Positions 1 through 9,105 of a stretch of DNA of 59,320 bases are shown piece by piece. Numbering within the stretch: the stretch's first letter is position 1; every line of letters starts with the position of its first letter. A program made the translations under genes and the position numbers. This DNA is from Deltaproteobacteria bacterium UBA2409 (GTDB taxonomy: Bacteria; Bdellovibrionota_C; UBA2361; DDRT01). The notes under the pieces are model-generated. The model was not told the DNA's origin. It saw only the letters and a program-made list of their open reading frames with translations, and searched no databases. The stretch lies in contig DDRT01000022.1 of assembly GCA_002343185.1 (NCBI GenBank), positions 107,572 through 166,891 of the forward strand. Direction: 5' to 3'.

Positions 1-1
1 G

Positions 2-172
2 GTAGGAAGAGAAACAAGGCCTGACCAGAGAAGATTCTACTCTATAGCTTTCGGTTCTCTTAGAGAGTGTCAGGCTATTTTAGACTTAAGCTATCCAAAT
101 ACAGACACTATAGAGCTATTAGACAAACTAGCAGCTCATCTCTATAAGCTTATTCAATCAAGAAAGGGGTGA
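2..172 (+). CDS. Four-helix-bundle protein (S23 / 23S intervening-sequence family), 3' end only
   Basis: Reading frame 2 is open from the left edge to a TGA at 170-172 and gives 56 residues. The segment RRFYSIAFGSLRECQAIL followed by LDKLAAHLYKLIQ matches the C-terminal half of the S23/four-helix-bundle family (TIGR02436-like). In that family an R-x-F-x-x-A-x-G-S-x-x-E helix precedes a last amphipathic helix. Family members are about 110-130 aa, so roughly half the gene lies outside the window. The molecular function of stand-alone copies is unknown. Some are encoded in intervening sequences of 23S rRNA genes, but no rRNA sequence is visible here. The family call rests on motif resemblance. 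Confidence 0.7.
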   Translation, partial: VGRETRPDQRRFYSIAFGSLRECQAILDLSYPNTDTIELLDKLAAHLYKLIQSRKG

Positions 173-253
173 GGTGCCCCTTAACGTTCTCTATTTCTCG
201 GTTCTCGGCTATCTATCAGCCGATCTCCGAATTAAAAGATCCCCCCCCAAGTA

Positions 254-1096
254 CTAATCTAGTTTCCACCTTTCAGTATCAAACACTCTTGGCCATCTTG
301 AAGAACTGCCGAAATTTGTGAGTTGCGCTGTTTTATCAGACTTTAGATCAGTAAAATAAATCTCATAATTAGAGGTATAATGATCATGTTGATTTGGAGG
401 ACAAGCTCCAAAGAATACAAATCGATCCTGAAAAGCTTCAGGGAAATATTCTTTTTTATCTTTTAGATCAAAAATCATTTTCTGTTTATTGATAAAGCGG
501 TTTCCCTTCTTCCCTATCTCTACCCAAAGCAGATGATCTTTAAATTCTGTAGGCTGGCAACCATTTCCTAAGAGCTCCTTTTCATCAGTCTTCAGATTAT
601 ATCTCCAAGCGTTCCATTTTCTTGGAACAGAAGCTGTAAAAGCAATCCAATCACCAAAAACTCTAGGCTTTGCGATTAATGCTCCTTTAAATCCACTATT
701 CTCCCTGGGAAAGATTTTAGTAGTTTTACCAGATTTTAAATCGTAGGAATGGAAACTCTTCTGATTTTTTTCAAAAAAAACCTGCTCCCCATTTGTTGAA
801 GGAAAGGTGCCATCCTCAATTAAAAGCTCAGGAGACTTGCCTTTCCGATAAATCCAAATATCTGCTCTTGAGTCTCTCTGAGGCTTATCAGCTACTGCAT
901 ACACAACAAAAGATCCATCTGGCGACGGAAAGGGGTACATCTCATGAGCCTTTGTGTCTAAAATTGTGTGAAGCTCACCCTTCTTATCAAAAGCAAATAG
1001 TCCGAAATTGCCACTTTTATTTGAATCAAAGATAATTCCTGTTGGAAGTGCTAAGAGCGATTTGCAGGCTATTAGAATTATCAGAATCACCATCAT
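254..1096 (-). CDS. Exported TolB/WD40-like beta-propeller protein
   Basis: This 280-aa protein begins with a hydrophobic signal peptide (MMVILIILIACKSLLALP; a Cys at residue 11 may or may not be a lipobox). The rest consists of repeated blade-like strands. Visible blades include PFPSPDGSFVVYAVAD, a WIYRKG stretch and a YEIYFTDLKSDKTAQLTNF stretch. The SPDGS..VY and D..T..LT signatures are typical of TolB-type PD40 repeats. It is probably periplasmic or membrane-anchored and may bind a partner protein or ligand; no catalytic motif is visible. It is divergent from the cytochrome-type gene that starts at 1171, with about 75 bp between the two starts. A specific role cannot be assigned. Confidence 0.7.
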   Translation of the reverse strand: MMVILIILIACKSLLALPTGIIFDSNKSGNFGLFAFDKKGELHTILDTKAHEMYPFPSPDGSFVVYAVADKPQRDSRADIWIYRKGKSPELLIEDGTFPSTNGEQVFFEKNQKSFHSYDLKSGKTTKIFPRENSGFKGALIAKPRVFGDWIAFTASVPRKWNAWRYNLKTDEKELLGNGCQPTEFKDHLLWVEIGKKGNRFINKQKMIFDLKDKKEYFPEAFQDRFVFFGACPPNQHDHYTSNYEIYFTDLKSDKTAQLTNFGSSSRWPRVFDTERWKLD

Positions 1097-1170
1097 AATC
1101 TTGAATAATAAACTAACCTACTTAATAGCGCACGAATGGTAAAAATGCTCACGTTGTGCAATAATTCGCC

Positions 1171-4152
1171 GTGTATTTTTCCATGAATATTTTGCAGTAT
1201 CTCCTTCTAACTTCTGCTTTAGAAAAGACCGCTCTCGTCTTTGGAAAACTTCATGTTGCCATCGTTCATTTTCCAATTGCACTTTTAGTGATTGCCTCAT
1301 TACTAGAACTATTAGCATGGGTTAAAAAAACTCCTAATCCAACTGCTTATCTTCTTCTAAGACTTGGTGCTATTAGTGCTGTCTTTGCAATCGCTTTTGG
1401 TTTTCTAAATGCCGAGTTTCAAGAATTCTATGGTGAACTTGAAGATGCTTTTGTTAATCACAGAAACTCAGGAATTTTAGTTGGGATTGTTGCAGTAGCT
1501 GCCTTATTCTTAGGCAGTTCCGAGGAAAGGAGATTAAAAAAGCCTTACAGAATTTTGACCATTTTGGCTGGACTTCCAGTTATAATTTCAGCTCATTATG
1601 GAGGAAAGCTAGTTCACGGAGTTGATTACTACTCAGAAGCTTTTAAAGACACTCCATTAGAATTTTTTTTTGCTGGTTCAAAAGCTCCAACAACAATAAA
1701 TGACCCAGCAGCAATTTCAAAGCTTGAAGAATCTTTTCCGCCGAAACTAGAAGAGGTTAGCTTTGAAACCGAAGTAAAACCTATATTCCAGGAAACCTGT
1801 GGTAATTGTCACTTAGGCGGGAAAGACAAGGGTGAATACAAGATGGATTCCCTGGAACTTTTACTTAAAGGTGGCGAGTCTGGGGTTCCTGCTGTGATTC
1901 CTGGTAAAAGTAAGGAGAGCTATTTAATACACCTTGTTGCAGCTTTAAACCCAAACAAAGTAATGCCTAACAAGGGAAGGAAACTTACAGCTGAAGAGGT
2001 TAGTGTTCTTAGAGCCTGGATCGATCAGGGTGCTAAATGGGAAGGAAGTCATGAACTAGTACAATTTACAAAGGCTCGTTTTGAACCAAGAAATATTGAT
2101 GCTCCTGATTCTTCTTATCCAAATCCAATTGATAGATTTATTGATACATACTGGAAAGCGAACTCAATTACACCTCCAAAACTCTTAGATGATGCCAAAT
2201 TCTATAGGAAGTTGTCTTATGATCTAATTGGTCTTCCACCAACTCCTAAAGAACTCTTAGAATTTCTATCTAATAATGAGCCAGACAAGCGTGAGAAACT
2301 AATTGATTCTCTCCTCAGTCGAAATATCGACTATGCAGTTCACTGGCTCTCCTACTGGAATGATTTACTTAGAAACGGATATACAGGTCCAGGATTTCTA
2401 CATGGTGGAAGAAAAGAATTCACGGGATTTCTTTTTAAATCACTTCTTGAAAATAAGCCGTATGATGAATTTGCAAAAGATCTAGTAACTGGCGAAGCTG
2501 GGTCTAGTGGTTTTATTAAAGGCATTCTCTGGTGGGAAAAAAATGAGGCTGTAAACCCTAATGAACATCCTGCAATGCAGGCAGCTCAAAACGTAGGTCA
2601 AATTTTTATGGGGGTAAACGTTAAATGTGCCTCCTGTCATGACTCCTTTACAGATGCATGGAAACTTGAAGATGCTTATGGACTGGCAAATGTTTATGCA
2701 GACTTTGCCCTTGAAATAAATGAGTGCAATCGTCCAACGGGAGAATTCACCAAAGCTAGGTTTTTGATACCTGAACTGGGAGAAATTAAGTCACCGTTAA
2801 CCAATTCTCTCAGTGAAACTATCGCTTCTGTTAAACTACAAAAAATCAAAGACACTGCAAAACTTAGAGGTGAGATAAAAGCAATTCAAACAGCCAAAAA
2901 AGAAAGGATGACCAAGCTAGCAAGCCTAATGACCTCTAAAGATAATGGTAGATTCTCAAGAACCATAGTCAACCGATATTGGGCGTACTTTATGGGTCGA
3001 GGCTTAGTTGAACCGATTGATGAGATGGACACAGAATCTTGGAATCAGGATCTTTTAGATTATCTCGCCAATTATTTCGTAGAAAATAACTATGATACTA
3101 AAAAGCTATTTAAGCTGATTGCTTCTTCTTTTGTTTATCAATCAATTAGCTCTCCAAGTAAAAGCAAGTATGAGCCTAATGATCTGTTTTATGGCCCAGT
3201 TGTGAAAAGACTTTCCGCAGAACAGTTTCTTGACACTCTAAATTATACTGCTAAGAGAACACCAGAGATAAGCACCGAAGAAGGCGATAGGATTGTCAGA
3301 TTAGCACAACGCAATTTAAAAGATTTGATTCTGTTTTCTCATGAGTTTCTAAATAAAGATGAGCCACATGAGGTTAAAGTTGATCTAAACAGTGCTAAAT
3401 CAGTTATTCTTGCAGTTGTTCCAAACCATAAAGTTCTAAGCAGACTTGAGGCTCTAGCTAAAGTTCATAAAGAAGTAGCAAAATCCGAGCAGATTAGAAA
3501 GTCGATTGATAAAACTGTTGGAAGTTCAGTAGATAAAAGAGAACAACTCGAAACTCTTCAAGAAGAGCTTGGTAACAAGTTAGAGCATGCTGTTTGGAGT
3601 GGCTTAGTATTTGAAAGAAACGGAAAACCAATTTCAATAGAACCAACTCACTTTGTGGCCGAAAATAATGATTTTAGTTTCGGAAAAACTGTTGTTATAA
3701 ATGAAAAGAAAGGAGAACAAGGACTAAGCGGTCTACCTGCATACTTTGTAGAATTTAACACGGAAGGCGCTGATAGTTTAAAAGCATTAATAGGGCTCGA
3801 TAAAAGAGCATTAGAATTTGAATCAAAGTATCAGTTTGTTATTCTGAAAGATTTTCCTCTCAGATCTGCATTTTTACACGATACTGAACTGTTAAATTCC
3901 CTAGGAAGACCAAAGAGGGATCAGGTGGTTACAAGACGAGATTCAACTCCTACCGTAATTGAGGCGCTAACTCTTACTGTTAACTCAGACTTCAATAACC
4001 TTCTAGAAGAAATCGGTAAAAGAAACCTCTCTACTAAGGATCTTTTCTTGACACTTTTATCAAGAGAACCAACAGAAGAGGAAGCAAAGCTTGCTCCAAA
4101 TTCTGATCTCATTTGGTCATTAGTTTTACTTCCGGAGTTTCAACTACTATGA
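1171..4152 (+). CDS. Large membrane protein: DUF2231 - PSCyt1 cytochrome - DUF1549 - DUF1553
   Basis: This 993-aa protein has about four N-terminal membrane segments (residues 25-150, a DUF2231-type domain with HVAIVHFPIALL). A planctomycete-type cytochrome c domain follows, with heme motif C210-GN-C-H. Next come a DUF1549 region (NPIDRFIDTYW, YDLIGLPPTP), a second C486-AS-C-H motif, and a C-terminal DUF1553 region (FSRTIVNRYWAYFMGRGLVEPIDEMD). Proteins of this architecture are predicted extracytoplasmic redox or degradative proteins, usually encoded with a DUF1501 protein, as here. The biochemical substrate is unknown. The GTG at 1171 gives the longest form and the ATG at 1183 is an equally plausible start. 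The stop overlaps the next start (ATGA), so the two genes are translationally coupled. Confidence 0.9.
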   Translation: MYFSMNILQYLLLTSALEKTALVFGKLHVAIVHFPIALLVIASLLELLAWVKKTPNPTAYLLLRLGAISAVFAIAFGFLNAEFQEFYGELEDAFVNHRNSGILVGIVAVAALFLGSSEERRLKKPYRILTILAGLPVIISAHYGGKLVHGVDYYSEAFKDTPLEFFFAGSKAPTTINDPAAISKLEESFPPKLEEVSFETEVKPIFQETCGNCHLGGKDKGEYKMDSLELLLKGGESGVPAVIPGKSKESYLIHLVAALNPNKVMPNKGRKLTAEEVSVLRAWIDQGAKWEGSHELVQFTKARFEPRNIDAPDSSYPNPIDRFIDTYWKANSITPPKLLDDAKFYRKLSYDLIGLPPTPKELLEFLSNNEPDKREKLIDSLLSRNIDYAVHWLSYWNDLLRNGYTGPGFLHGGRKEFTGFLFKSLLENKPYDEFAKDLVTGEAGSSGFIKGILWWEKNEAVNPNEHPAMQAAQNVGQIFMGVNVKCASCHDSFTDAWKLEDAYGLANVYADFALEINECNRPTGEFTKARFLIPELGEIKSPLTNSLSETIASVKLQKIKDTAKLRGEIKAIQTAKKERMTKLASLMTSKDNGRFSRTIVNRYWAYFMGRGLVEPIDEMDTESWNQDLLDYLANYFVENNYDTKKLFKLIASSFVYQSISSPSKSKYEPNDLFYGPVVKRLSAEQFLDTLNYTAKRTPEISTEEGDRIVRLAQRNLKDLILFSHEFLNKDEPHEVKVDLNSAKSVILAVVPNHKVLSRLEALAKVHKEVAKSEQIRKSIDKTVGSSVDKREQLETLQEELGNKLEHAVWSGLVFERNGKPISIEPTHFVAENNDFSFGKTVVINEKKGEQGLSGLPAYFVEFNTEGADSLKALIGLDKRALEFESKYQFVILKDFPLRSAFLHDTELLNSLGRPKRDQVVTRRDSTPTVIEALTLTVNSDFNNLLEEIGKRNLSTKDLFLTLLSREPTEEEAKLAPNSDLIWSLVLLPEFQLL

Positions 4153-5522
4153 AAAGAAGAGACTTTATAAAAAATATAAGTGCTGCAACCTTAATGTGCG
4201 GTACCCCAAGACTTTCTTTTGGATTAGAGAAGATCGCACCAAAGGCTGATCAAGTCGTTCTACTTTGGATGGCAGGAGGCATGGCGCATACAGAAACCTT
4301 TGATCCAAAACCTCATAGCGAATTTAGAAAGCAGATGCTTTATCACAAAATACGTAGCACCTTTCCTCAGATTGATACTGTTGTAGATAATATAAAAATC
4401 ACAAAAGGTTTAGAGAAGATTGCTACGGTCATGGATAGAGCAACCTTAATTAGATCATTTTCACCTCCAGATCTTGGCCATATTCTTCACTCAAGACACC
4501 AATACCACTGGCATACAGGCTATATGCCTCCTCAAACGATTGATGTTCCACATATAGGTTCCGTTGTATCAAAATTGCGGGGAAGGCTTAAGCCTGACAT
4601 GCCAGCTTTTGTTCACATCGGGCAAAGACTTGATATAGATGGTGCTCCTGAAGTTAAAGCATTTTTAACCCCTGGATATTTAGGCTCTGAGTTTGCACCC
4701 CTTATAATACCTTTTCCTGAAAAGGCTAGAGAACAAATAAGTGCGGGAATTGATACAAGCAGATTTAAAAACCGAAACAAATTATTCAAAACCCTCCTAG
4801 AAAAGTCTCCAGTAGGCGAATATGGAAGTGGTTATCATAAAGATTCACTCCTAAAATCAATTGAAGATAGCTACCAACTAGTTACTTCTCCTTCAGCAAA
4901 CGCCTTTAACATATATGATGAACCAAAAGACATTCTAGCGAAGTATGACACGGGAATATTTGGGAGAGGGGTTCTTTTAGCTAGAAGGCTTATTGAAGCA
5001 GGAGTTAGATTTGTCGAGGTTACAACCGAGCATGTTCCATTCGGAAATTGGGACACTCACAACACTGGTCATGAACGAACTATTGAGATGAAAAAATGGA
5101 TTGATTCCCCTGTCACTCAGCTTGTCCTTGATCTTGAAGAGCGAGGCCTCCTTGATAGAACTCTAATTATACTTGCAAGCGAATTTAGTAGAGCAAGCGT
5201 GAGGGAACCAGATAAAGTACAAAAAGATGACCCTGGAATGCTTGTCTGGAATAAAAGCCAATTTGGTCTCCATCAACATTTTACAAAGGCAGGTTCAATC
5301 CTGATGTTTGGAGGAGGAGTTAAAAAGGGATTTGTCTATGGAAGGTCTAGTGATGAAGTTCCCTGTGAGACCATAGAAAATCCTATCACGATGATTGATT
5401 ATCATGCCTCAATGTATCACCTATTGGGAATTCCTTCTGATACAAGTTTTGAGATCGAAAAACGTCCATTTTATGTAACTGATAATGGTGAGGGTAAAGC
5501 TGTTACAGCACTATTTGCTTAG
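4149..5522 (+). CDS. DUF1501 protein, Tat-exported
   Basis: This 457-aa protein starts at the ATG at 4149, which overlaps the upstream stop as ATGA. An in-frame ATG at 4113 would add 12 residues inside the upstream gene and displace the signal, so I reject it. The N-terminus MKRRDFIKNISAATLMCG is a twin-arginine signal (RRDFIK). The body has family features: VVLLWMAGGMAHTETFDPKP, a GNWDTH motif and IILASEFSR. DUF1501 belongs to the alkaline-phosphatase/sulfatase-like fold superfamily, and the D, H and E residues in these motifs could bind metal. It is co-transcribed with the cytochrome-type protein and the pair presumably acts in the periplasm. Enzymatic activity is unproven for the family. 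Confidence 0.92.
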   Translation: MKRRDFIKNISAATLMCGTPRLSFGLEKIAPKADQVVLLWMAGGMAHTETFDPKPHSEFRKQMLYHKIRSTFPQIDTVVDNIKITKGLEKIATVMDRATLIRSFSPPDLGHILHSRHQYHWHTGYMPPQTIDVPHIGSVVSKLRGRLKPDMPAFVHIGQRLDIDGAPEVKAFLTPGYLGSEFAPLIIPFPEKAREQISAGIDTSRFKNRNKLFKTLLEKSPVGEYGSGYHKDSLLKSIEDSYQLVTSPSANAFNIYDEPKDILAKYDTGIFGRGVLLARRLIEAGVRFVEVTTEHVPFGNWDTHNTGHERTIEMKKWIDSPVTQLVLDLEERGLLDRTLIILASEFSRASVREPDKVQKDDPGMLVWNKSQFGLHQHFTKAGSILMFGGGVKKGFVYGRSSDEVPCETIENPITMIDYHASMYHLLGIPSDTSFEIEKRPFYVTDNGEGKAVTALFA

Positions 5523-5548
5523 ATCTGAACTACGTTTAAGCCGTATCT

Positions 5549-6079
5549 TTATTTTAAGAACCCGAAGAACCCACTCTTTTTGGTTTTCTTTACTTCCGGT
5601 GCTGGAGGTTTTCTAAGCTCTGTAGCTGCGTCACTTTCTTGAACCTTGACGTTCGGTTTTTCATCAGGTTTTCCGAGTTCAAAAAATAATGGGGAAACAT
5701 ATCTTGAAATAGATTCAACCTGATGTTCATTGAATTTTACTGTGTGCTCTACTCCAGCATCGACTTGTATCGGTGATTTGTCCCGTGAATAAAGTACAGC
5801 TGCACAAAAATCTCCGAGTAAAAGTGAGATAACATGATTTGTTTCATGTTCAAACTTTTCAGCCCATTCTTTAAAAAATCTTTGGTTTGAAAAGCATACA
5901 AAGGAACTATCTGATTTTTTAACTTTAATCTTAACATCCCCTGTTCCCATTGCAGGAGGCGCATGGGTTATTGGAACGTACATCAGTCTTTCTGATAATT
6001 TCTGAGGGACTTGTCTAACTGCTTCCGGATCACCATCAGCAACCCGTTTTAGAAACATATGAAGAAGGTTTTTCTGCAC
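5549..6079 (-). CDS. SseB-like domain protein
   Basis: This is a 176-aa soluble protein with no signal peptide. Residues 45-110 (a VCFSNQRFFKEWAEKF stretch followed by LLGDFCAAVL) resemble the SseB N-terminal domain found in enhanced-serine-sensitivity and many stand-alone bacterial proteins. The last 40 residues are a low-complexity, Lys/Pro-rich tail ending in KKSGFFGFLK, so the C-terminus may be a flexible tether. Function is unknown for this domain outside a few type III secretion contexts, and no secretion genes are present here. The gene is convergent with the DUF1501 gene (26 bp apart) and divergent from nth. The family call is moderate. Confidence 0.6.
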   Translation of the reverse strand: MQKNLLHMFLKRVADGDPEAVRQVPQKLSERLMYVPITHAPPAMGTGDVKIKVKKSDSSFVCFSNQRFFKEWAEKFEHETNHVISLLLGDFCAAVLYSRDKSPIQVDAGVEHTVKFNEHQVESISRYVSPLFFELGKPDEKPNVKVQESDAATELRKPPAPEVKKTKKSGFFGFLK

Positions 6080-6137
6080 CAGGGTTTCCTCACTCTTTTT
6101 CTGGAAAGTTAAAAAACCTGCTTACTTAAACCTTTCG

Positions 6138-6824
6138 TTGATTGTATCAAAACAAAAAACCTTAGTCGCGCCTGTATCGAAAAAATGTTCTAACCGATAT
6201 AAAAGGTACTCTGTGAGCATAATTCGTGTACTTTCAAAGGCTTATCCAGAGCCTAAATCAGAGCTAAATTTCTCCAATGAATACGAGCTCTTAGTAGCTG
6301 TAGTTCTTTCTGCTCAATGTACCGACAAGAAAGTAAATGAGGTAACCCCAATACTATTCTCAAAGTACCCGACTCCAGAATCGCTATCAAAGGCTAAAAT
6401 TTCGAGTATTGAGAGTATTATTAGGCCTATTAATTACTATAAAACTAAGTCCAAGAATCTGCTTGGATTGGGCAAAATGCTTTATTTTGATTTTAATGGG
6501 AAAGTTCCAAGATCTGCCGATCAAATTAGAAGGCTTCCTGGTGTAGGGCAAAAGACTGCAAATGTTGTACTTGGGGAACTAGGAGCAGCTAAAACATTTC
6601 CTGTTGATACCCATGTTTTTAGAGTCTCAAAGAGACTTGGATTTGCCACGGCTAAGACAAGAGAAAAAGTAGAAGAAGAGCTAAAGGAAAGATTTGATCG
6701 AAGACTTTGGAGAAAACTTCATCATTGGCTTATTCTTCATGGAAGAAGGATTTGTAAGGCTCAAAAACCCTTGTGTAGTGAATGTAAGCTAGCAAAGTTT
6801 TGTCCATCGTATCCGATTGGGTAG
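6138..6824 (+). CDS. nth: Endonuclease III (DNA glycosylase/AP lyase)
   Basis: Removes oxidised pyrimidines and nicks the abasic site during base excision repair. The 228-aa product has the helix-hairpin-helix LPGVGQKTANVV carrying the catalytic lysine (K139), the catalytic aspartate in VDTHVFRVS (D157), and a complete [4Fe-4S] cluster motif at C206, C213, C216 and C222 (C-X6-C-X2-C-X5-C). The longest frame starts at TTG 6138. A GTG at 6213 would give 203 residues and align better with the E. coli N-terminus (211 aa), so the real start may be there. The gene is monocistronic as far as can be seen and is followed by a palindromic element. Confidence 0.95.
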   Translation: MIVSKQKTLVAPVSKKCSNRYKRYSVSIIRVLSKAYPEPKSELNFSNEYELLVAVVLSAQCTDKKVNEVTPILFSKYPTPESLSKAKISSIESIIRPINYYKTKSKNLLGLGKMLYFDFNGKVPRSADQIRRLPGVGQKTANVVLGELGAAKTFPVDTHVFRVSKRLGFATAKTREKVEEELKERFDRRLWRKLHHWLILHGRRICKAQKPLCSECKLAKFCPSYPIG

Positions 6825-6863
6825 AGGTATTATTTTTTAAGTCATGCTGGGAAGGCTAAACTT

Positions 6864-6952
6864 GTCTGGTCTGGTTTTCTTGTCCTACATAGCCTTTGGC
6901 GAAGTAGGAAACCAGACCTTGGCTTTAAGGACTGGCTGAAGCCAGTCCAGAC
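6864..6952. repeat. Compound intergenic palindrome (GTCTGGTCTGG type)
   Basis: Outer arms GTCTGGTCTGG and CCAGTCCAGAC are near-complementary. They enclose an inner pair of GGTCTGGTT with AACCAGACC, together with TCCTAC pairing with GTAGGA, and a perfect hairpin GGACTGGC-tgaa-GCCAGTCC. The element lies between the convergent ends of nth and the small gene at 6985. It resembles the elements at 19604, 27413, 54237 and 58449. It is a likely bidirectional terminator or REP-like repeat. Confidence 0.75.
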
Positions 6953-6984
6953 ATAAATCCTCCCGGGTCCGATCCCCAAAGTAA

Positions 6985-7182
6985 TTATGATTTAAGAACA
7001 CTAATTGCCCACTCTTCTAGTGGCGAAAGTTCTCCTTCGCATTCAAATTTTTCTCCATCGGAGAAAACACCCTGAATTGAGTATCCAGTTTCGGTTTTTG
7101 TAACAGACAAAAGCTTTGCATCATCTCCAAAGCCATTGGAGCCAAGAAGAATATCTGTTGCTCTTTCCTCTTCCTCTCTCAC
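6985..7182 (-). CDS. Small hypothetical protein coupled to fabF
   Basis: This is a 65-aa acidic protein (MREEEERATDILLGSNGF...) with no membrane segment or recognised motif. Its ATG overlaps the fabF stop (positions 7179-7182, ATGA), which argues that it is translated and belongs to the same transcript. The C-terminal half looks like a short beta-rich domain (TETGYSIQGVFSDGEKFECEG). I do not recognise a family. It may be a small accessory of the fatty-acid elongation enzyme, but only the coupling supports that. Confidence 0.6.
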   Translation of the reverse strand: MREEEERATDILLGSNGFGDDAKLLSVTKTETGYSIQGVFSDGEKFECEGELSPLEEWAISVLKS

Positions 7183-8405
7183 ACTTTCTTAAAAATTACA
7201 CTGGCATTTGTTCCGCCAAAACCAAACGAATTTGAAAGTGCAATCTTAATCTCCTTATTTCTAGCTGTATGAGGAACATAATCAAGAGTATTCCCTTCAC
7301 TTGGATTATCAAGATTTATAGTCGGTGGAACTACGCTATCTCTGATGGCTAGCACTGAAAATGCGGCTTCAATAGCCCCAGCAGCTCCTAAAAGATGTCC
7401 GGTCATTGATTTTGTTGAACTTACTAAAAGCCCCCGGTGAGCCCAATCCCCAAATACTTCTTTAATACTATTAGTTTCAGCCTCATCATTTGCAGGGGTC
7501 GAAGTTCCGTGGGCATTAATATACCCAACCTCACTTGGAGAAATTTTAGCATCCTTTAAGGCTTCGCTCATACACTGCACAGCACCTCCACCACCTGGAG
7601 CAGTTATATGAAATGCATCACAAGATGCTCCATATCCAATAACTTCAGCTAAGATATTAGCACCTCTTTTTTTAGCACTTTCCATCTCTTCAAAAACTAG
7701 AATCGTTGCTCCTTCCCCCATTACAAAACCATCTCGATCTTTATCAAAAGGTCTTGAAGCCTTTTCAGGTTCTTCATTTCTTGTAGAAAGTGCTTTCATA
7801 GAGCAAAAACCTCCGATACCGATCGGTGTGATTGTGCTCTCAGCACCACCAGTAAGAATACAATCCTGTATGCCGTATTTTATCATTCTATAAGCTTCAC
7901 CGATTGCATGAGTTGCAGACGTGCAAGCACTGGTAATTACAAAGTTAACACCTTTAAGCCCATATTTTATTGCTATGTTTCCTGGGCCAAGGTTTGATAT
8001 CATTGCAGGTATGAGAAACGGAGAGATTTTTCTTGGACCTCCTTCCATATAAGCACTGTGATATTTTTCTAGTGTTGTTAGTCCGCCAATTCCAACCCCA
8101 AGAAGACATCCCATTCTTTCAGGCTGATAAGCTCCACTAACTCCAGAATTTTTCCAAGCCTCTGCTGCTGCAGCAAGAGCATATTGAGAAAATATATCTA
8201 GTTTTTTTACCTCTTTTAGTTCAACAAAATCTTCTGGTCTAAAATTTCTTACCTCCCCTGCGATTCTGGTTGTAAATGCTGAAACATCAAACCTTGTAAT
8301 TGGGGCGATACCTGACACACCTGACTTTGCGTTCTTCCATGCCTCATCGGTCGTGTTTCCAAGTGGTGATAAAATTCCAATTCCTGTAATAGCAACTTGC
8401 TTCAT
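7179..8405 (-). CDS. fabF: 3-oxoacyl-[acyl-carrier-protein] synthase II
   Basis: Condenses malonyl-ACP with acyl-ACP in fatty-acid elongation. At 408 aa it is full length. The thiolase-fold catalytic triad is intact: nucleophile C161 in TSACTSATHAIG, H299 in NAHGTSTPAND and H337 in STKSMTGHLLGAAGA, with K332 preceding it. The C-terminal NSFGFGGTNAS signature is also present. The start is the ATG at 8403-8405. Acyl carrier protein, malonyltransferase and fabG, the usual neighbours, are absent. Instead fabF lies downstream of murA and the hda-like gene on the same strand, with a 64-bp gap. Confidence 0.97.
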   Translation of the reverse strand: MKQVAITGIGILSPLGNTTDEAWKNAKSGVSGIAPITRFDVSAFTTRIAGEVRNFRPEDFVELKEVKKLDIFSQYALAAAAEAWKNSGVSGAYQPERMGCLLGVGIGGLTTLEKYHSAYMEGGPRKISPFLIPAMISNLGPGNIAIKYGLKGVNFVITSACTSATHAIGEAYRMIKYGIQDCILTGGAESTITPIGIGGFCSMKALSTRNEEPEKASRPFDKDRDGFVMGEGATILVFEEMESAKKRGANILAEVIGYGASCDAFHITAPGGGGAVQCMSEALKDAKISPSEVGYINAHGTSTPANDEAETNSIKEVFGDWAHRGLLVSSTKSMTGHLLGAAGAIEAAFSVLAIRDSVVPPTINLDNPSEGNTLDYVPHTARNKEIKIALSNSFGFGGTNASVIFKKV

Positions 8406-8469
8406 AATCTGAGGGAATTTATCTGTTTTCTCTGAGATACAAAATAGAGGGGCAACTAAATAGCTGAAA

Positions 8470-9105
8470 TTATTCAGATAGTGCTATCTTAATATCTGAT
8501 AATTGCACCCCTTTTCCTGCCTTAACGGTTAAAAGCACAAGTCTATCTAAAAATCGCTCTAATGAGGCTATATCCCTACCCATTCTACTCAGAACATATT
8601 GCCTCTTTCTTCCCTCGAGGCTAATGCCCCGCTGTCTTGCTAAAGAGTCAAACAATTTTGGTATTTCATCCTCAGCCGGATCCCCGATATTTAGCCAAAT
8701 AGCACTCTTAACCCTACTACCTACATGAGGTTCCAGCTCTAAACTTTGGGTTGTCAGTGAAGCCACTACTTTTGAATTAGAGTTCTTAGCATCTTCAAGA
8801 AAAGACACTATTAGTCCAATATCATTTTTATAGTCCTTAAGAAGCAGATCGAAGTCATCAAGAAGAACAAAATCGTTACTCGTAAAATTAAATCGATCAA
8901 AGAATTTTGATTCTATATATTTTGAGTGAGTATTCATTAAGCTAATTAATAAATGAGTTTTACCCGATCTAGGCTTGCCGGTAAGTAAGAATAAACCTTT
9001 ATCTTTTGTTTTTATGATTTTAATCGTGTCAGCGATCCCACTATGCTCAATAAAGCTTCTTCCTTCATAAGCTATAGTTGGTCTTAAGTTAAGTGGTACC
9101 TGCAC
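8470..9105 (-). CDS. Hda-like DnaA-paralogue AAA+ protein
   Basis: This 211-aa AAA+ protein has an N-terminal MQVPLNLR, which resembles the beta-clamp-binding peptide (QxxLxL) of Hda. It has a Walker A GKPRSGKT (residues 43-50), a Walker B FVLLDDFD (79-86), and a sensor-2-like arginine in RMGRDIASLERFLDRL near the C-terminus. Hda with the DNA-loaded clamp stimulates ATP hydrolysis by DnaA and so limits re-initiation. The protein lacks the DnaA DNA-binding domain IV. The start is a GTG placed directly after the murA stop (TAAGTG), so it is coupled to murA. The role is inferred from domain layout. Another DnaA-family chaperone function (for example DnaC- or DnaI-like) is less likely. Confidence 0.82.
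   Translation of the reverse strand: MQVPLNLRPTIAYEGRSFIEHSGIADTIKIIKTKDKGLFLLTGKPRSGKTHLLISLMNTHSKYIESKFFDRFNFTSNDFVLLDDFDLLLKDYKNDIGLIVSFLEDAKNSNSKVVASLTTQSLELEPHVGSRVKSAIWLNIGDPAEDEIPKLFDSLARQRGISLEGRKRQYVLSRMGRDIASLERFLDRLVLLTVKAGKGVQLSDIKIALSE

Noticed and set aside
241..248. Run of eight C at 241-248 (and a similar run near 59234)
   Set aside because: Possible slippage tract, but both lie outside any supported reading frame, so no phase-variation claim is made.
4113..4148. Upstream in-frame start for the DUF1501 gene
   Set aside because: It would bury the Tat signal. The ATGA overlap at 4149 gives the natural start.
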